The position numbers and the translations under genes are program-made. Source: Cellulomonas wangsupingiae (GTDB taxonomy: Bacteria > Actinomycetota > Actinomycetes > Actinomycetales > Cellulomonadaceae). Taken from it: a stretch of 64,000 bases of DNA. The notes beneath the pieces were generated by a model. The model was not told where the DNA came from. It saw nothing but the letters and a program-made list of their open reading frames with translations, and ran no database searches. Of the stretch, positions 23,565 through 31,653 are shown piece by piece (position 1 is the stretch's first letter; each line of letters begins with the position of its first letter). The stretch is taken from positions 2,108,001 to 2,172,000 of the forward strand of contig NZ_CP101989.1 in the NCBI RefSeq assembly GCF_024508275.1, written 5' to 3'.

Positions 23565-25439
23565 GTGTCCACACACGGCAATCGAACGGCCGGACGGCGC
23601 TGGCGCGCCGTCGCGACCGCCGCGACGGCAACGGCGCTCGTCGCAGTGCCGCTGACGCTGACCAGCACGACCGCGACCGCGGCCGAGGCCCACGTCGACA
23701 ACCCCTACGCCGGCGCCAAGCAGTACGTGAACCCCACCTGGGCAGCGACGGTTGAGAGCGCTGCCACACGTGCCGGCGACCCCGCCCTCGCCGCGCAGAT
23801 GCGCACCGTCGCGCAGCAGCCGACGGCGGTGTGGATGGACCGCATCAGCGCGATCGCCGGCAACGCCGACGGCAACGGCCTGAAGTTCCACCTGGACGAG
23901 GCGCTCAAGCAGAAGACCGGCAGCACGCCGCTGGTCTTCAACCTCGTCATCTACAACCTGCCCGGGCGCGACTGCTACGCCCTCGCGTCCAACGGCGAGC
24001 TCCCCGCGACCGACGCCGGCCTCGCCCGCTACAAGACCGAGTACATCGACCCCATCGTCGACATGCTCTCCGACCCCAAGTACGGGGACATCCGGATCGC
24101 GGCGACGATCGAGCCCGACTCGCTGCCGAACCTCATCACCAACAGCTCGGAGGCCGCCTGCCAGCAGTCGGCGCCGTACTACCGCGAGGGCGTCAAGTAC
24201 GCGCTCGACGAGCTGAAGACGATGTCGAACGTCTACACCTACATCGACGCCGCCCACTCCGGCTGGCTCGGCTGGGACAGCAACGCCGCCCCCGCCGCCA
24301 AGCTGTTCGCCGACGTCGCCAAGACCACCCGGCTCGGGTTCGCGTCCATCGACGGGTTCGTCACCAACACGGCCAACAGCACGCCGCTGGCCGAGCCGTT
24401 CCTCACCGACCCGAACAAGCAGGTCGGCAGCGGCCAGGTCCGCTCCGCGAAGTTCTACGAGTGGAACCCGGACTTCGGTGAGCTGGCCTGGACGGCGCAC
24501 CTGCACAGCCTGCTCGTCGCCGAGGGCTTCCCGGCCTCGACCGGCATGCTGATCGACACGTCCCGCAACGGCTGGGGCGGCCCCAACCGTCCGACGGCGG
24601 TCTCCACGAGCACCAACCTGGACACCTACGTCGACGAGTCGCGCATCGACCGTCGCGTGCACCGCGGCGCCTGGTGCAACCCGCTCGGAGCCGGCATCGG
24701 CGAGCTCCCCCAGGCGACCCCGGCCGGCGCACCTGCCGCGTCGCACCTCGACGCCTACGTCTGGATCAAGCCGCCGGGCGAGTCCGACGGCGCGTCCAAG
24801 GAGATCCCGAACGATCAGGGCAAGAGCTTCGACCGCATGTGCGACCCGACCTACGTGTCGTCCAAGCTGTCCAACCAGCTGACCGGCGCCACGCCGGACG
24901 CTCCGCTGGCCGGCCAGTGGTTCGAGGCCCAGTTCGTGACGCTCGTCAAGAACGCGTACCCGGTCATCGGCTCGGGCCCGAACCCGTCCCCGACGCCGAC
25001 GGTGAGCCCGACCCCGACCGTCAGCCCGACCCCGACCGTCAGCCCGTCCCCGACGGTCAGCCCCACGCCGACCGTCAGCCCGACCCCGACGGTCAGCCCC
25101 ACCCCGACGGTGAACCCCGGCGCCTCCTGCTCCGTGAAGTACACGGCGAACAGCTGGAACTCCGGCTTCACCGCCTCGGTGAAGGTCACCAACACCGGCA
25201 GCTCGGCGCTCAGCAGCTGGTCGCTGAAGTTCGCGTTCGCGAACGGCCAGACGGTCCAGCAGGGCTGGAGCGCGACCTGGTCGCAGTCGGGCAGCACCGT
25301 GACGGCCGCGAACGCGGCCTGGAACGGCTCGCTGGCCGCGGGCGGCTCGGTGGACATCGGCTTCAACGGTGCGCACTCGGGCACCAACACCGCGCCGACG
25401 TCCTTCACGCTCAACGGCGCCACGTGCACCGTGGGCTGA
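23565..25439 (+). CDS. Secreted GH6 cellulase with CBM2
   Basis: About 624 residues. A twin-arginine-like, Ala-rich signal peptide (RTAGRRWRAVATAATATALV) ends near residue 40. The glycoside hydrolase family 6 domain follows: LVIYNLPGRDC with Asp136 (equivalent to Asp175 of Trichoderma Cel6A) and IEPDSLPNLITN with Asp185, the catalytic acid. The conserved tail WCNPLGAGIGELP comes later. Seven SPTPTV repeats (residues 475-516) link it to a C-terminal CBM2 (521-624) with paired terminal cysteines and cellulose-stacking tryptophans. It hydrolyses beta-1,4-glucan outside the cell. Endo- or exo-action depends on loops I cannot judge; the length resembles Cellulomonas fimi Cel6 enzymes. GTG start with GGAGGA upstream. 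A strong terminator follows. Confidence 0.93.
   Translation: MSTHGNRTAGRRWRAVATAATATALVAVPLTLTSTTATAAEAHVDNPYAGAKQYVNPTWAATVESAATRAGDPALAAQMRTVAQQPTAVWMDRISAIAGNADGNGLKFHLDEALKQKTGSTPLVFNLVIYNLPGRDCYALASNGELPATDAGLARYKTEYIDPIVDMLSDPKYGDIRIAATIEPDSLPNLITNSSEAACQQSAPYYREGVKYALDELKTMSNVYTYIDAAHSGWLGWDSNAAPAAKLFADVAKTTRLGFASIDGFVTNTANSTPLAEPFLTDPNKQVGSGQVRSAKFYEWNPDFGELAWTAHLHSLLVAEGFPASTGMLIDTSRNGWGGPNRPTAVSTSTNLDTYVDESRIDRRVHRGAWCNPLGAGIGELPQATPAGAPAASHLDAYVWIKPPGESDGASKEIPNDQGKSFDRMCDPTYVSSKLSNQLTGATPDAPLAGQWFEAQFVTLVKNAYPVIGSGPNPSPTPTVSPTPTVSPTPTVSPSPTVSPTPTVSPTPTVSPTPTVNPGASCSVKYTANSWNSGFTASVKVTNTGSSALSSWSLKFAFANGQTVQQGWSATWSQSGSTVTAANAAWNGSLAAGGSVDIGFNGAHSGTNTAPTSFTLNGATCTVG
24987..25112 (+). 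repeat. Seven 18-bp tandem repeats encoding the GH6 linker
   Basis: The 18-nt unit encodes SPTPTV; one copy reads SPSPTV. Copies differ only at synonymous or near-synonymous sites. Such Pro/Thr linkers separate catalytic and binding modules and are often glycosylated; copy number can vary between strains. Confidence 0.85.
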
Positions 25440-25472
25440 ACGAACCGGGCGCCCCGCGCCTGACGTGACGGA

Positions 25473-25504
25473 GGGGCCCTCCCGGACGACTCCGGGAGGG
25501 CCCC
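25473..25504 (+). terminator. Hairpin terminator after GH6 gene
   Basis: A perfect 14-bp stem (25473-25486, 25491-25504; GGGGCCCTCCCGGA) with a CGAC loop follows the stop by 33 nt. It should limit read-through into the GH5 gene, so the two cellulases may be separately or attenuated-transcribed. Confidence 0.85.
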
Positions 25505-25563
25505 TTCGCTGCGGCGGGACCCACCGCACCCTGCCCCACCCCGACGTCCTCCTCAGGAGAACC

Positions 25564-27333
25564 GTGTCCAGCTCACGTGTGCGCCGTGCGCGCACCCTGC
25601 TCGGCAGCGCACTCGCCGCCGGCGCCCTGACCCTCCCCCTCGTGCTGTCCGCCGCACCGGCGCAGGCCGCACCGACCTCCGACTGGCTGCACGTCGAGGG
25701 CAACCAGATCGTCGACGCATCCGGCAAGGAGGTCTGGCTGACGGGCGTCAACTGGTTCGGCTTCAACGCCACCGAGCGCGTCTTCCACGGCCTGTGGTCG
25801 GCGAACATGCGGACCCTGACCCAGGACATCGCCGCACGTGGGCTCAACGTCGTCCGCGTGCCGATCTCCGCCCAGCTGCTGCTGGAGTGGAAGGCCGGGA
25901 CGTTCACCAAGCCGAACGTCAACGAGTTCGCCAACCCGGAGCTCGCCGGGCTCAACAGCCTGCAGGTGTTCGAGAAGTGGCTCGACATGTGCGAGGAGTA
26001 CGGCATCAAGGTCTTCCTCGACGTGCACAGCGCCGAGGCCGACAACTCCGGCCACGTCTACCCCACGTGGTGGAAGGGCGACATCACCACCGAGAAGGTC
26101 TACGAGGGCTGGGAGTGGGCCGCGACCCGCTGGAAGGCCGACGACACGATCATCGGTGCAGACATCAAGAACGAGCCGCACGGCACCCAGGGCGACACCG
26201 AGCGCGCCAAGTGGGACGGCTCGACCGACAAGGACAACTTCAAGCACTTCGCCGAGACGGCGTCGCGCAAGATCCTCGCGATCAACCCGGACTGGCTCGT
26301 CTTCGTCGAGGGCATCGAGATCTACCCCAAGCCCGGGGTGTCGTGGTCCTCGAAGGGGCTGACGGACTACTACGGCACCTGGTGGGGCGGCAACCTGCGC
26401 GGCGTGCGGGACTTCCCCGTCGACCTGGGCGCGCACCAGGACCAGCTCGTGTACTCCCCCCACGACTACGGACCGCTCGTCTACGAGCAGCCGTGGTTCA
26501 CGGGCGACTTCGACCGCGCGAGCCTCGAGCGCGACGTGTGGGACCCGAACTGGCTGTACCTGCACAAGGAGAACATCGCCCCGCTGCTCATCGGTGAGTG
26601 GGGCGGGTTCATGGACGGCGGCAAGAACGAGAAGTGGATGCTCGCGCTGCGCGACCTCATCGTCGACCGGCGCCTGAGCCACACCTTCTGGGTCCTCAAC
26701 CCGAACTCCGGGGACACGGGCGGCCTGCTCGGCTACGACTGGGCCACCTGGGACGAGGAGAAGTACGCGCTGCTGAAGCCGGCGCTGTGGCAGCAGGACG
26801 GCAAGTTCGTCGGCCTCGACCACGACGTCCCCCTCGGCGGTGCGGGCAGCTCGACGGGGATCTCCCTGTCGCAGGCCCGCGGCGCGGGCCCCGGCCCGAC
26901 CCCGTCCGCGAGCCCCACACCGACGACGAGCCCGACGCCGGCGGCCTCCCCCACCGCGTCGCCGAGCGTCTCGCCCACGACGTCCCCGACACCCACGTCG
27001 AGCCCGACCGCCCCGGCCGGCGCCTGCACGGTGGCGTACTCCGCGAGCACGTGGAGCTCGGGACTGTCGGGGTCGGTGCGCGTGACGAACACCGGCCGCG
27101 CGCTCACCGGCTGGAAGCTGACGTTCACGCTCCCCGCGGGAGTCCAGGTGACGCAGGGCTGGGGCGGCACGTGGACGCAGTCCGGGACGACCGTCACGGT
27201 GACCAACGCCGCGTGGAACGGCGCGCTGGCCGCGGGCGGCACGGCGGAGATCGGGTTCAACGCGACGCACGGCGGGACACCGGGCACGCCGACGGGCTTC
27301 GCGCTCGGTGGCACGTCCTGCGCGACCGCCTGA
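25564..27333 (+). CDS. Secreted GH5 cellulase with CBM2
   Basis: About 589 residues. The signal peptide ends near residue 36 (LVLSAAPAQAAPTS). The family 5 domain begins VWLTGVNWFGFNATERVFHG. The acid/base Glu204 is in GADIKNEPHG, the nucleophile Glu345 in LLIGEWGGF, and YSPHDYGP and DVHSAEADNSG hold conserved His/Asp residues. This looks like subfamily GH5_1 endoglucanase. A Ser/Thr/Pro linker (~445-484) joins a C-terminal CBM2 (487-589). It cuts internal beta-1,4-glucan bonds extracellularly and should act with the GH6 enzyme. GTG start with CAGGAGA 5 nt upstream. No separate strong promoter is evident in the 60 bp after the GH6 terminator. Confidence 0.93.
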   Translation: MSSSRVRRARTLLGSALAAGALTLPLVLSAAPAQAAPTSDWLHVEGNQIVDASGKEVWLTGVNWFGFNATERVFHGLWSANMRTLTQDIAARGLNVVRVPISAQLLLEWKAGTFTKPNVNEFANPELAGLNSLQVFEKWLDMCEEYGIKVFLDVHSAEADNSGHVYPTWWKGDITTEKVYEGWEWAATRWKADDTIIGADIKNEPHGTQGDTERAKWDGSTDKDNFKHFAETASRKILAINPDWLVFVEGIEIYPKPGVSWSSKGLTDYYGTWWGGNLRGVRDFPVDLGAHQDQLVYSPHDYGPLVYEQPWFTGDFDRASLERDVWDPNWLYLHKENIAPLLIGEWGGFMDGGKNEKWMLALRDLIVDRRLSHTFWVLNPNSGDTGGLLGYDWATWDEEKYALLKPALWQQDGKFVGLDHDVPLGGAGSSTGISLSQARGAGPGPTPSASPTPTTSPTPAASPTASPSVSPTTSPTPTSSPTAPAGACTVAYSASTWSSGLSGSVRVTNTGRALTGWKLTFTLPAGVQVTQGWGGTWTQSGTTVTVTNAAWNGALAAGGTAEIGFNATHGGTPGTPTGFALGGTSCATA

Positions 27334-27341
27334 CCGACCGG

Positions 27342-27374
27342 CCGGCCGCCGCACCCCGTGGGTGCGGCGGCCGG
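27342..27374. terminator. Bidirectional hairpin terminator, GH5 / ltaE
   Basis: A perfect 14-bp stem (27342-27355 with 27361-27374; CCGGCCGCCGCACC) lies between the convergent genes, 4 nt before the ltaE stop. Confidence 0.8.
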
Positions 27375-27377
27375 GGG

Positions 27378-28421
27378 TCAGGCGCCGGCGGTGCGCAGCG
27401 CCTCGAGCAGGTCGTCGACGTCCTGCTCGGTGGTGTCGAACGCGCACATGAGGCGCACGGTGCCGTCGGAGACGTCCCAGTCGTAGAACCGCCAGCGCCG
27501 GCGCAGCTCGGCCGCCACCTGCGGGGGCAGCCGGACGAACACCCCGTTCGCCTCGGTCGGCAGGGTGATGTCCAGGCCGAGGGCGTCCAGCCCGGCACGC
27601 AGGCGTGCTGCCATCGCGTTCGCGCGCCGGGCCGACCGCAGCCACAGGTCGCCCTCGTACAGCGCGACGAGCTGCGCCGAGACGAACCGCATCTTCGAGG
27701 CGAGCTGCATGTCGGCCTTGCGCAGGTACTCCACCCCGTCGACGGCCGCGGGGTCGAGGACGACCACGGCCTCGCCGAGGAGCAGGCCGTTCTTCGTCCC
27801 GCCGAGCGACAGCACGTCGACCCCGCAGTCGGTCGTCAGCGCACGCAGCGGCAGGTCCAGGTGGGCGGCGGCGTTGGCCAGCCGCGACCCGTCCATGTGC
27901 ACGCGCATCCCGAGCGCGTGCGCCTGGTCGCAGAGCTCGCGCACGGCGTCCGGCGTGTAGACGGTCCCCAGCTCGGTGGCCTGGGTGAGGGACACGACAC
28001 CGGGCTGGGCCCGGTGGACGTCGCCGAAGCCCCGGGCCTGCCGCGCCACGAGCTCGGGCGTCAGCCGGCCGTCGGGGGCCGGGACGGTCAGCAGCTTCAG
28101 CCCGCCGACGCGCTCGGGGGCCCCGTTCTCGTCGGTGTTGACGTGCGCCACGTCGGTGCAGACCACCGCTCCCCAGCGCGGGAGCATCGCCTGCAGGGCG
28201 ACCACGTTGGCACCCGTGCCGTTGATGACGGGGTACGCCGTCGCACCGTCGCCGAGCTGGTCGCGCACGACCTCCTGCAGGCGTTCGGTCCACGGGTCGT
28301 CCCCGTACGCGGGCACGTGCCCCACGTTGGCCGCGGCGACGGCGGCCAGCACCTCGGGGTGCACGCCGGCGTAGTTGTCGGAGGCGAAGTGGCGGACGGC
28401 GGTGGGCTGCGGGTCGGTCAC
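27378..28421 (-). CDS. ltaE: Low-specificity L-threonine aldolase
   Basis: About 347 residues of the PLP-dependent threonine aldolase family, which cleaves L-threonine/allo-threonine to glycine and acetaldehyde. Signatures: HFASDNYAGVHPEVLAAV at the start, VINGTGANVVALQAML, the PLP aspartate/histidine block MRVHMDGSRLANAAAHL, and the Schiff-base Lys210 in LSLGGTKNGLLLGE. The GTG at 28421 begins VTDPQPTAVRHFASDN, as expected. It stands alone between the GH5 gene and a divergent DUF6328 gene. Confidence 0.92.
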   Translation of the reverse strand: MTDPQPTAVRHFASDNYAGVHPEVLAAVAAANVGHVPAYGDDPWTERLQEVVRDQLGDGATAYPVINGTGANVVALQAMLPRWGAVVCTDVAHVNTDENGAPERVGGLKLLTVPAPDGRLTPELVARQARGFGDVHRAQPGVVSLTQATELGTVYTPDAVRELCDQAHALGMRVHMDGSRLANAAAHLDLPLRALTTDCGVDVLSLGGTKNGLLLGEAVVVLDPAAVDGVEYLRKADMQLASKMRFVSAQLVALYEGDLWLRSARRANAMAARLRAGLDALGLDITLPTEANGVFVRLPPQVAAELRRRWRFYDWDVSDGTVRLMCAFDTTEQDVDDLLEALRTAGA

Positions 28422-28526
28422 GCCCCCAGTCTCGCCGACCGGGCGCACCCTGCGGGCGTCCCGTCGTGCACGCACCTGCGCCGGGGGGCATGATCCGTGC
28501 AGCCGACCGACAGGAGGACTCCCCCG

Positions 28527-29066
28527 ATGGACCGCACCGGCGGTGACGCCCGGCCCGCACGACCGCCCGCCGACAGCTCCGACGACGGCAGGGACGAGAC
28601 GTTCATCGAGCGGATGGACCGCAACTGGGAGGAGCTGCTGCAGGAGCTGCGGGTCACGCAGACCGGTGCGCAGATCCTCACGGGCTTCCTGCTGACGCTG
28701 CCGTTCCAGTCGCGCTTCGAGGACCTCGACGAGTACCAGCGCGACGTCTACCTGGTGCTGGTGCTGATGGCCGCGCTGGCGACGGTGCTCATCGTCGCGC
28801 CGGTCAGCCTGCACCGGCTGCTGTTCCGACGCCGCATGAAGCCCCAGCTGGTCGACGCCGGCCACTGGTTCGCCCGCGCCGGCCTGGCCGCGCTCGCACT
28901 GGTCCTGACGGGCTCGACGATGCTGCTGTTCGACGTCGTCCTGTCCCGCACGGCCGGGCGGGTGGCGAGCGGTGCGCTGCTGGCCGTGATCGTCCTGGCG
29001 TGGGTGGTGCTCCCCCATCTGATCGCGCGACGCGCGGACCCCGACGGTCCGGGCGCCGTGACCTGA
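28527..29066 (+). CDS. DUF6328 membrane protein
   Basis: About 179 residues. A polar N-terminal part (DETFIERMDRNWEELLQELR) leads into four membrane helices (ILTGFLLTLPFQSRF, VYLVLVLMAALATVLIVAPV, AGLAALALVLTGSTMLLFDV, GALLAVIVLAWVVLPHLI). The ELLQELRVTQTGAQILTGFL block is the mark of this actinobacterial family. No function is known. The ATG at 28527 was chosen over one 30 nt upstream because AGGAGG lies 10 nt before it. It is divergent from ltaE and convergent with the HU gene. Confidence 0.85.
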   Translation: MDRTGGDARPARPPADSSDDGRDETFIERMDRNWEELLQELRVTQTGAQILTGFLLTLPFQSRFEDLDEYQRDVYLVLVLMAALATVLIVAPVSLHRLLFRRRMKPQLVDAGHWFARAGLAALALVLTGSTMLLFDVVLSRTAGRVASGALLAVIVLAWVVLPHLIARRADPDGPGAVT

Positions 29067-29087
29067 CGCGCAGGGCCCGGGGACGAC

Positions 29088-29130
29088 GACGGCCCCCCGC
29101 CGCGCCACTCGGGCGCGACGGGGGGCCGTC
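29088..29130. terminator. Bidirectional hairpin terminator, DUF6328 / hup
   Basis: Outer 12-bp stem GACGGCCCCCCG (29088-29099 with 29119-29130) plus an inner CGCGCC/GGCGCG stem, between convergent genes. Confidence 0.8.
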
Positions 29131-29138
29131 GGACGTTC

Positions 29139-29420
29139 TCAGCCCTGGACGGCGCGCTTGAGGGCGCTGCCCGCCGTGATCTTCACGCGGTGGCCGGCGG
29201 GGATCTCCAGCTTCTCGCCCGTCTGGGGGTTGACGCCGGTCCGCGCGGCACGGTCGGCACGCGCCACGGCCAGGAAGCCGGGGATCGACACGCTGCCACC
29301 GGCGGCGAGCTCCTCGACGACGACCTCCTGCAGGGCCTTGAGGGCCTTGTCGGTGTCGGCGTTGGTGAGCCCGGCCTTGGCGGCGACGGCCTGGACGAGC
29401 TCGGTGCGGTTGACGCTCAC
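29139..29420 (-). CDS. hup: HU-family nucleoid DNA-binding protein
   Basis: A 93-residue HU protein: MSVNRTELVQAVAAKAGLTN, ADTDKALKALQEVV, then GGSVSIPGFLAVARADRAAR, TGVNPQTGEKLEIPAGHRV and ITAGSALKRAVQG, the canonical fold with the DNA-intercalating arm. It lacks the long Lys/Ala C-terminal tail of mycobacterial HupB, so it is the short actinobacterial type. The GTG start has GAGGAG upstream. A TAGTGT hexamer at 29511-29506 could be the -10, giving a leader of about 80 nt. Confidence 0.95.
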   Translation of the reverse strand: MSVNRTELVQAVAAKAGLTNADTDKALKALQEVVVEELAAGGSVSIPGFLAVARADRAARTGVNPQTGEKLEIPAGHRVKITAGSALKRAVQG

Positions 29421-29558
29421 GGCGTGTGCTCCTCAGTACTCGGTTCGCTCCCCGGCCGGGGACAGCCGGGGCGGTGCGGCACGGCGGACGTGCGCACGGC
29501 CACCGACACTAACCGCGCCACCCGCTGGGCCGCGCGTCGGCGCGCCCCGTGTCGCCTC

Positions 29559-30596
29559 TCACCCCTTCCCACGGCGTGCTACCTGCGACGCAGGGCGCGT
29601 GTTGAGCACCCGGTCGGCCCCGATGCCGTGGGCGGCCGCGCGCTCGCACCCGGTGCGCAGCCAGTCGAGCTGCCCGGGCGCGTGCGCGTCCGAGTCGATG
29701 GAGAAGTCGCACCCGGCGTCGACGGCGACCTGGAGCAGGTCGTGCGGGGGGTCCAGGCGGTCCGGGCGGCAGTTGATCTCGACGGCCACGCCGTGCTCGG
29801 CGCACGCGTCGAACACGGCGCGCGCGTCGAACTCGCTCGCGGGCCGCTGCTTGCCGAGCACCCGACGGCCCGTGCAGTGGCCGAGGACGTCGGTGTCGGG
29901 GTCCCGGACGGCCGCGACCATCCGTCGCGTCATCGCGGCCCGGTCCATCCGCAGCTGGGAGTGCACCGACGCCACGACGACGTCGAGCCGGTCGAGCAGG
30001 TCCGGGTCCTGGTCGAGGGTGCCGTCCTCCAGGATGTCCACCTCGATGCCGCACAGGACCCGGAACGGGGCGACCGCCGGCCCCAGCGCGGCCAGCTGGT
30101 CGAGCTGGGCCCGCAGGCGCGCGGCGGACAGCCCGTGGGCCACCGTCAGGCGGGGCGAGTGGTCGGTCACCGCCAGGTAGTCCCGGCCCAGCTCGAGCTC
30201 GGCGAGCACCATCTCCTGCACCGGCGCCGCGCCGTCGCTCGCGTCGGTGTGGCTGTGCAGGTCGCCGCGCAGCGCGGCGTGCAGCGCGGCCGCCGCCGGT
30301 GACAGCGTCGCGTCCTGCGCCGCCGCCTCGTCCTCCAGCTCGTCCAGGGTGGGCACCGGCCGGCCGGCGAGCGCGCGGCTCACCACCTCGGCGGTCCTGG
30401 CCCCGACGGCCGGCAGGTCGCTCAGCGCGCCCGCGGCGGCCAGCGTGCGCAGCCGTCGGCCGTCCTCGCGCTCGACGGTCCGCGCGGCCGCCCGGTAGGC
30501 CTCGCTGCGGTAGCTCGTGGCCTGGGCACGCTCGAGGAGGAAGGCGATGCGCCGCAGGGTCGCGACCGCGCGGTCCTGGTCCTCCTCCGCGCTCAC
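29559..30596 (-). CDS. HhH-PHP domain protein, PolX-like without polymerase
   Basis: A 345-residue protein. The N-terminal ~95 residues resemble the helix-hairpin-helix part of family X DNA polymerases (YRAAARTVEREDGRRLRTLA, then LSDLPAVGARTAEVVSRALA). The rest is a PHP phosphoesterase domain with metal ligands in place: LHSHTDASDG, AVTDHSPRL, GIEVDIL, VASVHSQL, VLGHCTGR, INCRPDRLDPP and IDSDAHAPGQ. There is no nucleotidyltransferase domain, so it is not PolX itself. PHP domains of PolX act as 3'-5' exonucleases or phosphatases. Its GTG overlaps the stop of ku (GTGA), so the two are translated together, suggesting a DNA-end processing role. This is inference. Confidence 0.85.
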   Translation of the reverse strand: MSAEEDQDRAVATLRRIAFLLERAQATSYRSEAYRAAARTVEREDGRRLRTLAAAGALSDLPAVGARTAEVVSRALAGRPVPTLDELEDEAAAQDATLSPAAAALHAALRGDLHSHTDASDGAAPVQEMVLAELELGRDYLAVTDHSPRLTVAHGLSAARLRAQLDQLAALGPAVAPFRVLCGIEVDILEDGTLDQDPDLLDRLDVVVASVHSQLRMDRAAMTRRMVAAVRDPDTDVLGHCTGRRVLGKQRPASEFDARAVFDACAEHGVAVEINCRPDRLDPPHDLLQVAVDAGCDFSIDSDAHAPGQLDWLRTGCERAAAHGIGADRVLNTRPASQVARRGKG

Positions 30597-31567
30597 GACG
30601 CCTTGGTGCGGGCCCGGCGGCGCGTGCTCGTGGCCTCCTCGGCGGCCTCGTCGTCACCGGCGGACGGCTTCTTCCTGGCCGGCGGCTTGTCGTCCGCGGC
30701 CTTCTTCGCCGCGGGCTTCTTCGCCTTCGTCGCCCGCTTCGCCGGCGCGGGCGCCTCCTCCTCGTCCTCCCCGCGTGCCGCCCGCGCCTTCTCGACGGAC
30801 CGCTGCAGGGCCGCGAGCAGGTCGACGACCTCGCCGCCGCCGCTCTCGGGCTCCTCCTCGGCGGGCGGCGCCGCGGGCGCCCGGGTGTCACCGGCGGACA
30901 CCTTCGCCTCGATGAGCTGCTCCAGGGCGGCGACGTACGCGTCCTCGTACTGGGACGGGTCGAAGTCGCCGGCGAGGGACTCGACGAGCGAGGACGCCAT
31001 CGTCAGCTCCTGCGGCCGCACGGTCACGTCGTCGTCGAGGACGGGGAAGTCGGCCTCGCGCACCTCGTCGGGCCACAGCAGCGTCTGCAGGACGATGACC
31101 TTGTCCCGGACGCGCAGCACGGCCATCGACTCGCGCTGGCGGATGGCGACCTTCACCACGGCCACGCGGTCCGTCTCCTCCAGGGCGCCGCGCAGCAGCG
31201 CGTACGGCTTGGCCGCGGTCTTGTCGGGCTCCAGGTAGTACGTCTTCTGCAGCATGATCGGGTCGACCTGGTCGGCCGGGACGAACTCGAGGACCTCGAT
31301 CTCGCGCTCGGTCGCCAGCGGCAGCTGCTCGAAGTCCTCGTCCGTCAGCACGACGAGCTCGCCGTCCTGCGTCTCGTACCCCTTGGCGATGTCCGACCAC
31401 TCGACGGTCTCGCCGTCGACGCTGCACACCTTGCGGTAGCGGATGCGCCCGCCGTCCTCGCGGTGCACCTGGTGCAGCCGCACCTCGTGCTCCCCCGTCG
31501 CCGCGTAGAGCCGCACCGGCACGTTCACCAGGCCGAAAGCCACCGCGCCCTTCCAGATCGCCCGCAC
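30593..31567 (-). CDS. ku: Bacterial Ku, NHEJ end-binding protein
   Basis: About 324 residues. The conserved Ku core starts VRAIWKGAVAFGLVNVPVRL and includes HREDGGRIRYRKVCSVDGE, LEFVPADQVDPIMLQKTYYL and EVREADFPVLDDD. The C-terminus is extended by a Glu-rich then Lys/Ala-rich tail (AKRATKAKKPAAKKAADDK), as in many actinobacterial Ku proteins, and likely contacts DNA. Ku dimers ring broken DNA ends and recruit the LigD-type ligase and polymerase. GTG at 31567 has GGGAGG upstream. It is divergent from the ligase gene (86 bp apart) and overlaps the HhH-PHP gene. Together these make an end-joining locus. Confidence 0.95.
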   Translation of the reverse strand: MRAIWKGAVAFGLVNVPVRLYAATGEHEVRLHQVHREDGGRIRYRKVCSVDGETVEWSDIAKGYETQDGELVVLTDEDFEQLPLATEREIEVLEFVPADQVDPIMLQKTYYLEPDKTAAKPYALLRGALEETDRVAVVKVAIRQRESMAVLRVRDKVIVLQTLLWPDEVREADFPVLDDDVTVRPQELTMASSLVESLAGDFDPSQYEDAYVAALEQLIEAKVSAGDTRAPAAPPAEEEPESGGGEVVDLLAALQRSVEKARAARGEDEEEAPAPAKRATKAKKPAAKKAADDKPPARKKPSAGDDEAAEEATSTRRRARTKAS

Positions 31568-31641
31568 GGCACGTCCTCCCTCGTCGTGGCGGCGCGCGCC
31601 CCCCCCGGGCCCGCCCGCGCGGTCCGCTGCACCGTCCAGGG

Positions 31642-31647
31642 CAGGAT
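31642..31647 (+). promoter_or_regulatory. -10 hexamer for leaderless ligase transcript
   Basis: CAGGAT lies 6 nt before the GTG at 31654. Confidence 0.4.
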
Positions 31648-31653
31648 GGACCC

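Noticed and set aside
24987-25112. CRISPR-like regular repeats
   Set aside because: The 18-bp units are in-frame coding repeats of a Pro/Thr linker and have no spacers.
23403-26045. Long open frame on the minus strand across the cellulase genes
   Set aside because: It has low complexity typical of reverse reading of high-GC coding DNA and is antisense to clear GH6/GH5 genes with signal peptides and catalytic motifs.
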